39,905 nt of DNA from assembly GCA_023701245.1 (NCBI GenBank), contig JAMPXK010000020.1, positions 1-39,905 on the forward strand, in the 5' to 3' direction. The notes beneath the pieces are model-generated. The model did no database searches. It saw only the letters and a program-made list of their open reading frames with translations, and was not told the DNA's origin. This DNA comes from Elusimicrobiales bacterium. Lineage in GTDB: Bacteria > Elusimicrobiota > Elusimicrobia > Elusimicrobiales > UBA9959. Shown one piece after another: positions 1 to 8,200 of the stretch. The translations under genes and the position numbers were made by a program. The stretch's first letter is position 1. Each line of letters begins with the position of its first letter.

Positions 1-496
1 CTATGGAGAGTTCCGCGCTGACCATTCTGTACGTGCCGCCGGCGTCGGCCCCGGCGGGCGCCGCCGCGGCGGGCTCGGCCGGCACGCGCTCCGGCACCGA
101 GGGGATGGCGCTTTTCTGGAAGGCCTTCAGCAGCGAATTGGCCAGGGCGTTGAGCAGGATATTGCCTATCTCCAGCAGGGTGACGCTCTCCCGGTCCGGG
201 CCGAAGGAAACGTAAAGTTTTTCTTTCACGAAGCAGAGGTTGATATGCTCGGCGTCGGCGCGGCCGAACAGCAGCAGCGTGGAGATGGCCGGCGCGCCCT
301 TCACCGTCACCCTTACGGCGTCCGGGGCCTTGTGGCCGGCGCAGTAGGCCCGCAACGCCTGCGGCAGCGGTGCGGTGAAGACCTTGAGCCCGGTCAGCGT
401 CCAGGCGCCGTTGGAGACGGTGTTGAACTTGCCGAGGCATTTGCAGATGCCTTCCCGGGCCAGCCTGGCTATATCGGTTTCTGTGGCGTTGTTCAT
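1..496 (-). CDS. CheC/CheX-like chemotaxis phosphatase-type protein (3' end off window)
   Basis: The reading frame begins at the ATG at 496 (minus) and stays open past base 1, so at least 165 residues are seen and the C-terminus is missing. The helix EIGNILLNALANS at residues 109-121 carries the Glu-x2-Asn pair (E109, N112) characteristic of CheC/CheX/FliY phosphatases, which dephosphorylate CheY-P. The residues just before and after the pair fit the family motif only loosely. An Ala/Pro-rich linker follows at about 132-152. It lies 13 bases behind a stand-alone CheY-like gene on the same strand, so the two probably form a receiver/phosphatase pair. The family is fairly clear; the exact subfamily and target are not. 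Confidence 0.65.
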   Translation of the reverse strand, partial: MNNATETDIARLAREGICKCLGKFNTVSNGAWTLTGLKVFTAPLPQALRAYCAGHKAPDAVRVTVKGAPAISTLLLFGRADAEHINLCFVKEKLYVSFGPDRESVTLLEIGNILLNALANSLLKAFQKSAIPSVPERVPAEPAAAAPAGADAGGTYRMVSAELSI

Positions 497-509
497 TGTC
501 TTGCCGGGC

Positions 510-863
510 TTACCTCAGGGCCGCCAGGGCGTTGGAGATGTCCTCGCGCGAGAACGGCTTGAAAACGGCGCCCGCGGCGCCCTTGAGCGACAGCTGTTTA
601 TTGACTTCGTCCTGGTCCACGGCGGTGACCATGATGATCTTGGCCGCGCGGTCCGCCCGCAGCATTTCCCCCAGCACCACCAGGCCGTTCTTGCCGGGCA
701 TGATGATGTCGAGCAATACCACTTCCGGGCGCAGGTCTTTGAAGGCTTTCAGGGCGCTCTCCCCGTCTTCCGCCTCGCCCACCACCTCGTGCCCGAGGGT
801 TTCCAGCATGACCCGCAGGATCTCCCTGGTGCCGGCGTTATCGTCTACGATAAGGACTCTCAT
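510..863 (-). CDS. Single-domain CheY-like response regulator
   Basis: 117 residues, a receiver domain with no output domain. D7/D8 form the acidic pocket, D52 in LLDIIMPGKNG is the phosphoacceptor, T80 and K102 (FKPF) complete the active site. The frame is open further upstream, but the ATG at 863 is chosen because the protein then begins directly with the beta-1 strand MRVLIVDD and is preceded by an AGGGGG ribosome site. The CheC-like gene follows after 13 bases. It probably signals through protein contact rather than DNA binding. Confidence 0.9.
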   Translation of the reverse strand: MRVLIVDDNAGTREILRVMLETLGHEVVGEAEDGESALKAFKDLRPEVVLLDIIMPGKNGLVVLGEMLRADRAAKIIMVTAVDQDEVNKQLSLKGAAGAVFKPFSREDISNALAALR

Positions 864-943
864 GTATACCCCCTGGAACCGCCCCCATAGCCTAACAGGC
901 GGCCGCCGGTTTGTCAAGGCGGCCCGGCAGCGTGAAAAATAGG

Positions 944-949
944 TAAAAT
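944..949 (+). promoter_or_regulatory. -10 element of a probable leaderless transcript (PAP2 gene)
   Basis: TAAAAT lies 6 bases before the ATG at 956, inside the 11-mer TAGGTAAAATA that recurs exactly before the gene at 13534. Transcription would start at or next to the A of the ATG. No Shine-Dalgarno sequence and no clear -35 are visible. Confidence 0.5.
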
Positions 950-955
950 AAGCGC

Positions 956-1729
956 ATGAAAGCTTTTCTTGTCAGACTGCTGCTGGCGGCGCTGCTGCTG
1001 CCCTCCGCCGCCCGCGCCGCGGCCCCGGACATTTACTGTGCGCGCGATCCCTTTACCGGCGCCGCAGGCCTGAACTTCGCCGACAGCCTGCCGCTGCCGG
1101 GGGCCCCGGAAGTTGCCGACCACAGGATCTATTACATAGCGCCCTGGGAGGTGGAAACCTCGGTAGTGCCGGCCCCGCCCGCGCCCGGCTCGCCCGCGGA
1201 CCTGCAGGACCTGGCCGAGCTCAAGCGCTGGCAGGCCGAGCGCACTCCCGCCCAGTGCACCGCCGCCTGGCTGCAGAAAGACGCCGGTTACGAGGCTTTT
1301 TACGGCGCGGTAAGCCCTTTCGCGCGCCCCACCCCGGAAGAGGTCGCCAAGGTTTTCAAGCGGGTGCGGGTGGACGTGGGGTCGGTGGTGTACCTGCTCA
1401 AGGAAAAATACGAGCGCCCCCGCCCCTTTCTGCGCGACCTGAACATAATTCCCTGCCTGGAAAAAGAGGAGGGGCACGCCTATCCCAGCGGGCACTCCGC
1501 CGCGGCCTGGGTGTTCGCCCATATGCTTTCGGACCTGGTCCCCGCGGCCGCTGGCACCTACAACGCTTACGCCGCGCAGGCGGCCCTCAACCGGGTCATA
1601 GGCGGCGTGCACCATCCCACCGACATAGAGGCCGGGCGGCGCCTGGCCGGCGCCATTTACGCGGCCCTTAAGCGGGATAAGGATTTCCGGTCCGACATGG
1701 ACCTGCTGCGCCGCAGCCTGCGCCGCTAG
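956..1729 (+). CDS. PAP2-type class A non-specific acid phosphatase, exported
   Basis: 257 residues. Residues 1-22 are a signal peptide (hydrophobic LLLAALLL, then Ala-rich cleavage region), so the enzyme acts in the periplasm. All three phosphatase signature blocks are visible: K149-x6-R156-P157, PSGH at 177-180, and R213-x5-H219-x3-D223. In this family the second-block His is the general acid and the third-block His forms the phosphohistidine. The single-domain soluble layout resembles PhoN-type acid phosphatases that hydrolyse phosphomonoesters, rather than polytopic lipid phosphatases. The yjbQ gene follows after 16 bases, probably co-transcribed. Confidence 0.88.
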   Translation: MKAFLVRLLLAALLLPSAARAAAPDIYCARDPFTGAAGLNFADSLPLPGAPEVADHRIYYIAPWEVETSVVPAPPAPGSPADLQDLAELKRWQAERTPAQCTAAWLQKDAGYEAFYGAVSPFARPTPEEVAKVFKRVRVDVGSVVYLLKEKYERPRPFLRDLNIIPCLEKEEGHAYPSGHSAAAWVFAHMLSDLVPAAAGTYNAYAAQAALNRVIGGVHHPTDIEAGRRLAGAIYAALKRDKDFRSDMDLLRRSLRR

Positions 1730-1745
1730 GCGCGCCGGGGGGTGT

Positions 1746-2144
1746 ATGGTACATAAATTCAAGGTAAAGACCTTGGCTCAGGCCGAGATGGCGGATATTA
1801 CGCGCCAGGTGGCGGCGCTGGCGGGCGAGCACGGCCCCGCCGGCGGCGTGTGCCACATTTTCGTGCCGCACACCACCTGCGGCCTGGCCATAAACGAGAA
1901 CGCCGACCCGGACGTGAAACGCGACATCATCGCCAAGCTCGACGACGCCATAGGCGAGGATTTCGACTACCGGCACGGCGAAGGCAATTCCCCCGCGCAC
2001 ATAAAGTCGGTGCTGGTGGGGCCCTCGCTGTCCGTTTTCCTGGAGAACAAGGCCCTGCAGCTGGGCACCTGGCAGGGCATCTACCTGTGCGAATACGACG
2101 GCCCCCGCACCCGCGAGGTGTGGGTCAAGTTCCTGAAAGACTGA
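1746..2144 (+). CDS. yjbQ: YjbQ/UPF0047 family protein
   Basis: 132 residues, the usual family length. The conserved block HTTCGLAINENADPDV (about 42-57), plus the GNSPAHIKSVLVG and GTWQGIYLCEYDGPR segments, match the UPF0047/YjbQ family. Members adopt a compact fold with a metal-binding His cluster, and some show secondary thiamine-phosphate synthase activity in vitro; the physiological role is unsettled. A G-rich GGGGGG ribosome site precedes the ATG. No signal peptide, so cytoplasmic. Confidence 0.92.
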   Translation: MVHKFKVKTLAQAEMADITRQVAALAGEHGPAGGVCHIFVPHTTCGLAINENADPDVKRDIIAKLDDAIGEDFDYRHGEGNSPAHIKSVLVGPSLSVFLENKALQLGTWQGIYLCEYDGPRTREVWVKFLKD

Positions 2145-2173
2145 ACTTCTTTAAAATATCCCGCCGCGCCCCC

Positions 2174-2203
2174 TTGACACGTCAAGGGGGGCGGGGGTAT
2201 ACT
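2174..2203 (+). promoter_or_regulatory. Sigma-70 promoter with a dyad over the -35
   Basis: TTGACA (2174-2179), 18-base spacer, TATACT (2198-2203); start expected near 2210, giving a leader of about 32 bases to the gene at 2242. The -35 is embedded in a perfect inverted repeat, CCCCCTTGAC (2169-2178) and GTCAAGGGGG (2181-2190), separated by only 2 bases. That is better suited to a DNA operator than to an RNA hairpin. Confidence 0.65.
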
Positions 2204-2241
2204 ATTGGCGCAACCGTTCTCCCACTTTAAGGAGATGCTTT

Positions 2242-3351
2242 ATGAGACTGAGCGCCTTAATATTTTTCCTGACCTTAAGTCCCGCCTTCGCCGCCGACAA
2301 CGGGCTGGACCCCATGGCTTTCAACGGCTTTTCCGACACCGCCAAGGGCCTGTCCGTTACCGAGGTGGGCCAGCCGGCGAAGATGCAGGTGCCGCTGCGC
2401 CCGGTCTACGTGGAGCAGCCGGTGGTGATACAGCAGGCCAATAACGGCAAATACCGCCCCTACATCCCGTCCCTGGACCGGGTAAAAGCCGTTTTCCTGG
2501 CGCCCTGGGACCCCCACCGCGACGCTGGCAAGGGCTACGGTTTCATGGAGATAGAGGAGATCATGGCGGCCATAGACAAGACCGCCGCCGAGCTCAGCAA
2601 GATGGGCGTGAAGGTGATCATAGTGGGCAATCCCGGCCCCGAACTGCGCGCGTCGCTGGCGGCTATCCAGGCCAACGGCGCCAACATGGCCAACGTGGAG
2701 ACCTTCGCCAAGAAGGACTTCCACCAGAACCACGTGTGGTTCCGCGACTACGGCCTGCTGCCCATAAAGGACATGACCACCGGGCGCTGGGACAATATCA
2801 GCATGATCATCCGCGGCAAGCCCCTGGACGACCTGCTGCGCTTCGCCTCGGAGCGCTTCGGCCTGCGGACCATAGACAGCCTGGACGTCAGCGAGACCGG
2901 CGGCCAGCTGCGCGGCGGCAATATCCTGATGGACGGGGCGGGCCGGTGCTTCTCGGCCGGGTTCAAGCACCCGCTCTATGAGAATACTTTCAAGTGCACC
3001 AAGACCGTAACGTTCCCGTGCCGCTCGGACGTCTGCCACGTGGACGAGTACGTGACCTTCCTCAAGAACGACACGGTGGTGACCAACAAGGCGGAGTTCG
3101 TGCCGGCGCTGCGCGAGGCCGGCTACCGCAATATCAGGATGGTGCCCGACGACATCCACCTGTCGCTGGCCAACGTGCTGATAGTCAACAACACGGTGTT
3201 CATGATGTATCTCGACGAAGTGCGCGACAAGATGCTGGCGGCCAAGGCGGTGTTCGAAGCGGAAGGCTACAGGGTGGTGCCCATAAATTCGGGCGGCGCC
3301 GGGCGGCAGTACGGCGCGGTACACTGCCTGACCAAGGAGATCCCGGAGTAG
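2242..3351 (+). CDS. Exported agmatine/peptidyl-arginine deiminase family protein (PF04371-type)
   Basis: 369 residues with a signal peptide at 1-18 (ends SPAFAA). Visible catalytic elements of the guanidine-modifying PAD_porph family are W166-F-R168-D169, GGQLRGGN with the Gly-Gly-Asn turn, H266-V-D268, and the nucleophile C362 in GAVHCLTKEIP near the C-terminus. Family members convert agmatine to N-carbamoylputrescine or citrullinate peptidyl-arginine. Agmatine deiminases are normally cytoplasmic, so the signal peptide argues for an extracytoplasmic guanidine substrate, perhaps peptide arginine as in Porphyromonas PPAD. The substrate is not determinable here. AAGGAG precedes the ATG, and a strong terminator follows the gene. 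Confidence 0.82.
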   Translation: MRLSALIFFLTLSPAFAADNGLDPMAFNGFSDTAKGLSVTEVGQPAKMQVPLRPVYVEQPVVIQQANNGKYRPYIPSLDRVKAVFLAPWDPHRDAGKGYGFMEIEEIMAAIDKTAAELSKMGVKVIIVGNPGPELRASLAAIQANGANMANVETFAKKDFHQNHVWFRDYGLLPIKDMTTGRWDNISMIIRGKPLDDLLRFASERFGLRTIDSLDVSETGGQLRGGNILMDGAGRCFSAGFKHPLYENTFKCTKTVTFPCRSDVCHVDEYVTFLKNDTVVTNKAEFVPALREAGYRNIRMVPDDIHLSLANVLIVNNTVFMMYLDEVRDKMLAAKAVFEAEGYRVVPINSGGAGRQYGAVHCLTKEIPE

Positions 3352-3374
3352 GACGTGCGGGAGGCGTAGAAGGT

Positions 3375-3407
3375 ACCGCCGGGGCAGTCCCCGGCGGTCC
3401 TTTTTTT
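3375..3407 (+). terminator. Rho-independent terminator of the deiminase gene
   Basis: A 10-bp perfect stem, ACCGCCGGGG (3375-3384) with CCCCGGCGGT (3389-3398), a 4-base loop, then CC and seven T. It ends just before the stop codon of the convergent DoxX gene and has no T-run in the opposite direction. Confidence 0.9.
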
Positions 3408-3409
3408 GT

Positions 3410-3847
3410 TTAGAACCGGCCTTTGAAGACCAGCTGGTCCAGGCTGAAGCGTCCGGCGCCGGTGAAGGTCAGGGCCAGGAAGAAGAACATGGCCTCGGCG
3501 GCATGCGAGGCCTCCTGGAGCCCCTGGCCCATGGCCAGGTGCATTACCGAGGCTACCAGCATGTTGAAGGTGAGGGCCGCCGCGGCCGGCCGGGTAAGCA
3601 GGCCCAGCAGTACCAGCAGGCCGCCGCCGCATTCCGCGGCCGCCGCCATGAAACCCCAGGCCGCCGGGGCGAAGGTTATGCCGAAGTTTCCAATGGCGCC
3701 GCCCAGCTTCAGCCAGACTTCGCCGCCCGCCAGGACCTTGGGCAGGCCGTGGACGTAGAAGAAGAAAAAGCCTATGCCCAGCCGGGCCAGCAGCAGGCCG
3801 GTGTCCTTGCCGTGCGCCAGCAGTTTTTCGTGCAGGTCTTTGATCAT
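3410..3847 (-). CDS. DoxX family membrane protein
   Basis: 145 residues with four hydrophobic segments (about 17-36, 56-76, 78-100, 117-135), typical of DoxX/MauE-like four-helix inner-membrane proteins. The segment LLLARLGIGFFFFYVHGLPKVLAGG is a recognisable DoxX N-terminus, and ECGGGLLVLLGLLTRPAA is the usual helix-2 region. DoxX proteins are linked to quinone or thiol redox, but the role is often unknown. GGAGG precedes the ATG. The gene lies 15 bases behind the nucleoside kinase and is likely its operon partner. Confidence 0.85.
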   Translation of the reverse strand: MIKDLHEKLLAHGKDTGLLLARLGIGFFFFYVHGLPKVLAGGEVWLKLGGAIGNFGITFAPAAWGFMAAAAECGGGLLVLLGLLTRPAAAALTFNMLVASVMHLAMGQGLQEASHAAEAMFFFLALTFTGAGRFSLDQLVFKGRF

Positions 3848-3862
3848 AGTGCCTCCGTCGGT

Positions 3863-5161
3863 TTACGCGTCCCAGTACGCTTCCTGCAGGCTGTCTTCCC
3901 GCTCGGGCAGGCCGCGCGACAGGCGCGGCGAATTCTGCGCCAGCACTTCGTAGCTTACGCGGTTGGCGTACTTGGAGATCTGCGAAAGCGAAGAGTAGGT
4001 GAGCGACTCCACCGCGTTCTTGGGGGAGCGGGGCACCTTGGTCTGGTGATATTTGCGCGCGCCCACGTCGTGCAGCAGCGCGGCCAAGGCGCCGTCGCCG
4101 GCCCCGTTGGTGTTCTTTATGATCCTGGGCCCGCCCAGGAACGGGTTGATGTGGGTGTAGCACTTCACCGGCTTTTCGCAGTCGCTCTTGCGCATGGGCC
4201 GGCTGAACTCGTACATGTTGTAGTCCACTATGGACTTGGTGTGCAGCTTGTAGGTGGTCTGGCGGGCGTGCTTTTCGTCCACGTAGCCGGCCAGGTACAG
4301 GCCGTGCTCGCCCACGGTCAGCAGCGCCAGGTCCGCCAGCTGCAGGGCGTCGTCGGCGGCCAGCAGGGGGTCCTTTATGCCGGTCAGGGCCAGGGCCTCC
4401 AGGTCGTTCATGGCCACGCAGGTCACGTACTTCTTTATGAAATCCCGGAAGAAATAGCGCTTGGGTTCTATCAAACCGCTGGTGCCCAGCGTCATCACCA
4501 CCGGCACCCGCGCCTTGAGCGCCATTTCGCAGGCGCGCACCGTGGAATCGAAGATGGGGTCCTTCTGGTCGCGCAGGAGGTAGGCGGAGATCAGCAGCGC
4601 CGAGGCCTTCTCTATGACTTCCGCGGGAATGCTTTCTGGGCGCAGGTCGTTCATGCAGCCTTTGCTGATGCCGAAAGTGCGCTCCCGGTCCGGCGTAACG
4701 AAGCACATGGCCCGGCCCATGGGGTTGTCCGAGGGCTGCAGGTAGGAGAGGTCTACCTTGGAACTGGTGTTGCGGATGTACTTGAAAGCGTAGTCGCCCA
4801 GGGTGATGTTGCGGCTGATGGCGCCCAGCGCCACGGAGCGCTCGTCGGAGAGCACGGAATAGTTGTGCAGGGTGTTGCCCACCGAACCGCCGGCGTATTC
4901 GCCCAGGATCTTGCCCTGGGTCTTGAGTTCCTGGTAGATCTCCTCGGCGGCCGCGTCGCCCAGGATCTGGGATTCGCCCTTTTTAAGGTCGTGGCGCTGC
5001 AGGAATTCGGGTTCCACCGCGCATTCTATGTCCACCAGCAGCTGGTCTATGCCTACCAGGTAAAAAGGCTCGGTCTGCACAAAAGAGGGGTCCGCGCTTT
5101 CGCGGCCCTTCTCGGTGACGGGGAAATAATGCTCGCTCTTGCGTTTGCCGGGGAATTTCAT
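3863..5161 (-). CDS. gsk: Inosine-guanosine kinase (PfkB/ribokinase superfamily)
   Basis: 432 residues; E. coli Gsk has 434. It phosphorylates guanosine and inosine to GMP and IMP with ATP in cytoplasmic purine salvage. The N-terminus MKFPGKRKSEHYFPV and C-terminus SPRLSRGLPEREDSL nearly match the E. coli protein as I remember it. Other landmarks are AGGSVGNTLHNYSVLSDERS (substrate side), LTLGTSGL-type beta strand, and the catalytic anion hole NTNGAGDGALAALL near residue 350. The start at 5161 is fixed by this N-terminus. A TATCAT hexamer ends 6 bases before the ATG. Such similarity to a mostly gammaproteobacterial enzyme suggests horizontal transfer (inference). Confidence 0.93.
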   Translation of the reverse strand: MKFPGKRKSEHYFPVTEKGRESADPSFVQTEPFYLVGIDQLLVDIECAVEPEFLQRHDLKKGESQILGDAAAEEIYQELKTQGKILGEYAGGSVGNTLHNYSVLSDERSVALGAISRNITLGDYAFKYIRNTSSKVDLSYLQPSDNPMGRAMCFVTPDRERTFGISKGCMNDLRPESIPAEVIEKASALLISAYLLRDQKDPIFDSTVRACEMALKARVPVVMTLGTSGLIEPKRYFFRDFIKKYVTCVAMNDLEALALTGIKDPLLAADDALQLADLALLTVGEHGLYLAGYVDEKHARQTTYKLHTKSIVDYNMYEFSRPMRKSDCEKPVKCYTHINPFLGGPRIIKNTNGAGDGALAALLHDVGARKYHQTKVPRSPKNAVESLTYSSLSQISKYANRVSYEVLAQNSPRLSRGLPEREDSLQEAYWDA

Positions 5162-5167
5162 AGGTAT

Positions 5168-5173
5168 ATGATA
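5168..5173 (-). promoter_or_regulatory. -10 element of a probable leaderless gsk transcript
   Basis: On the minus strand TATCAT is followed by 6 bases and the ATG at 5161. It sits within the short dyad GGTAT-cat-ATACC. No Shine-Dalgarno sequence is present. Confidence 0.4.
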
Positions 5174-5270
5174 CCAATTTGCGACTTTTAAGATTTTAAC
5201 TTCGCAAAAATTTGATAATTATTTGAATGGCGCTTCTCTGGTTCCTCTGTTATATTATTAACACGGGCTT
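5174..5270. other. AT-rich divergent intergenic region (gsk / giant secreted protein)
   Basis: The region between the two divergent genes is strikingly AT-rich for this genome. It contains an inverted repeat TTTGCGA (5178-5184) and TCGCAAA (5202-5208), 17 bases apart, and a TATATT/TATTAT -10 candidate at 5251-5258 for the plus-strand gene, whose leader would be only about 6 bases. No Shine-Dalgarno sequence precedes the ATG at 5271. No gene is seen here. Confidence 0.4.
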
Positions 5271-8200
5271 ATGCTTAGACTCTCTATCCTGCTCAGCGCC
5301 CTGGTCTTTTCTTTTGGCGCTGCAGCCCCCTTGTCCGCCCTGGACCCCACCCTGCCGGTAACGGCGGTTGTAAGCCCCGTTGACTCTTCCTATCACAGTT
5401 CCCTGGCCTCCATAACCGGCACCGCCGCCGACGACGTCTCCGTTTCGGCGGTTGAACTTAAAATAGTCCGCGAGGCCGACGGCTATTTCTGGGACGGCGC
5501 GGCTTTCGTGGCCGGAGAGACCTGGAACACCGCCTCTTTCGCCGACCCCAACTGGAGCTATGCCGTGCTGCCCGTCTGGGTGAACGGCTCTTCCTATACC
5601 GTCATCTCGCGCGCGCAGGACAGCGGCCTGAATTATTCGGAAACTTATTCCACGGCCGTCTTCAGTTTCGACACCGGCCTGCCTGTCTCTTCGGTCACGG
5701 TCCCGTCCAACGGTTCCGCCCCGGCGCTTTTCAGCGGCATCAGCGGCACCGCCGCGGACGGCGAGTTCGGCGTGGCCCAGGTCTGGGTGAAACTTATCCG
5801 GGCCTCGGACAATATGTACTGGAACGGCGCCACCTCGCAATGGACCGTGCCGCAGTCCTGGAACCTGGCCATTGGCACCGTTGCCTGGAACTGGGCCGGC
5901 CCGCCCCAGGCCGCCATGACCATAGGGGGAACATATTTCGCGGTAGCGGCCGCCAAAGACAGGGCGGGCAATGACCAGGTCTCCGAACTGGGCGCCAGCA
6001 CTTTCACCTTCTCCGGCGCCACGCGCCCGCCCGGCTGCGCCGACGCCATCAGCGTAAAGAGCGGCGGCAGCGGCAGTTACTTTTATATACAGGATGCCCT
6101 GGACGCCATGTCCAAGGAGCTGGCGGGCGACACCTGCATAGTGGTGGCCAATGACGGCTCCTATTCAGAGGAAGTCACGGTGCAGGGTTTCAACAACAAC
6201 GGCTACCGCCTTATCATCATGCGCGAACCGGCCGGCGGTTCGCCGCAGGTCACCCCGCCGGCCTCTTCCACGGCCGTCTTCCGCATTATGAACGCCAGCG
6301 TGACCCTGGCCGGTTTCGACGCCATCCCGTCGGGCCCCACCCCGTACGGCGTCTACGCTTCCTCCGACAATGTGATCCTCTCCAGCGTCTCCGTGGTCTC
6401 CGCCGGCAGCATAAACCTCGCCGGCATCAGGCTGGCCGGCCTCAGCCAGGTGCTGGACTCCGCCGTGACCGGGGATTTCAGCCACGGCATCAGGCTGGAC
6501 GGCGGCCTGAACCTGGTGGCCCGTACCTCGGCGCTCAACAATAGCGCCTCTTACGCCACCCTGTACCTTTCGGGGTCCTCTTCCAATACCGTTACCGGGA
6601 GTTCCTTCTCCAACCTGGGCGGCAGCGCCGTGGAACTGCTGAACAATTCCAACCGCAACCTGGTGGACCTCAGCACCATAACCGCGGATTCCACCGGCAT
6701 TGCTTTCCACGCCGACGATTCGGACCTGAACACCCTCACGCGCAGCTACGTGGCCAACCCTTCCGGCTACGGCGCTTTCCTGGGTTTCGGGGCCGATTCC
6801 AACAATCTCAGCTCCAGCACGCTGGTTTCCGGGGCCAGTTCTTATTTCGCGCTGAAACTGGTGAGCGTTTCCTCCAACAGCGTGGCGTACAACCGGATCC
6901 TTAACCCGGCCGGCGTGGCCTATACCGACGTTACCGGCGCGGCCAATTCCGTGGCGCACAGCACCATCTCCGGCGGCGGCCTGGTGTTCGGCGCGGCTTT
7001 CCTGGACGATACTTACGGCGCTTCGGTGACGGATTCGTTCGTGAGCGGCGGCGCCGGCCTTTTTGTGCGCTACTCCACGGGCGCCGCCGTGTCCAATAGC
7101 GTACTGGTGTCCACCATTCCCTCCTACGCCGCTCTGCGGCTGGACTCCGGCGTGAAATTTACGGCTTTCGGCAATACGGTGGTCTCCACCGGTACCGGCA
7201 TACTGTTCGGAGCCGGGAACCTCGGGGCGCTTGTTGTGGCCTCCAATACGGTAGCCGGCGCGGCGACCGGGCTTCGGCTGGGGCTGCCGGGCGCGGGGGC
7301 TTCGCTGGAGATCTCCAGCCTTACCTTCCGGAACATGGCCGGCGCCTCCACCGGGGTGGAATTCACGGCCGGGCAGTTCGTATCCACTTTTACCGGTTTC
7401 GCTTTCAACAGTTCTTCTATGAGCGTAAACGTGAACGCCCTGGCGCTGACGGCCGGGTCGCGCGTGACAATGCGCAATTACGCGGGCCCGCGTTCCGGCC
7501 CGCCCTACGAGACCGACCCCTCGGGTTACGTGGACTGGGACGGGGCGGACATTACGGCGCCCACCGCGGCCATCCTGGCTCCCGTCAACCTCGCCTATCT
7601 CAATTCCCTGCCGCAGCTCAGCGGCACCGCGAACGATAATGTGGCCGTGGCCAGCGTTACGTTAAGCGTCCTCGACCTTCAGGCCGGGCTTTACTGGAAC
7701 GGTTCCGTCTGGGGCGCCGGCCACGCCTGGCTGGACGCCTCCTTGTGGCCTTCGTCCTGGACCTATACCAATGTCCCCGCGTGGGTGGAGGCCTCCTCCT
7801 ACGTGGTGACCGCCAGGGCCATGGACCTTGCCGGCAACTGGTCGGTGGTCTATGCCACCAATGTTTTTACCTATGATCTTACCGCTCCCGCCGCCGCCAT
7901 AACCTCGCCGGTCACCGGCACTTACGAGGCTTTCGCTTCGGTGGACGGCACAGCCTCGGACGCCCGCGGCGTGGCGCTGGTGCAGGTGGGCGTGCTGCGC
8001 GAGAGCGACGGGCAGTACTGGGATGGCTCTGCCTGGGCCGCGGGTCCGCTGTGGAATAATTCCACCGGCACCCTGACCTGGAATTATAACGGCATCACCG
8101 CGGCCGCGCTGACCAGCGGCACCACCTACCTGTTCACCGTCCGCGCCTTTGACCTGGCCGGCAATGTTTCCGATCCTGCCCTGGCGGCCAGCACTTTCAC

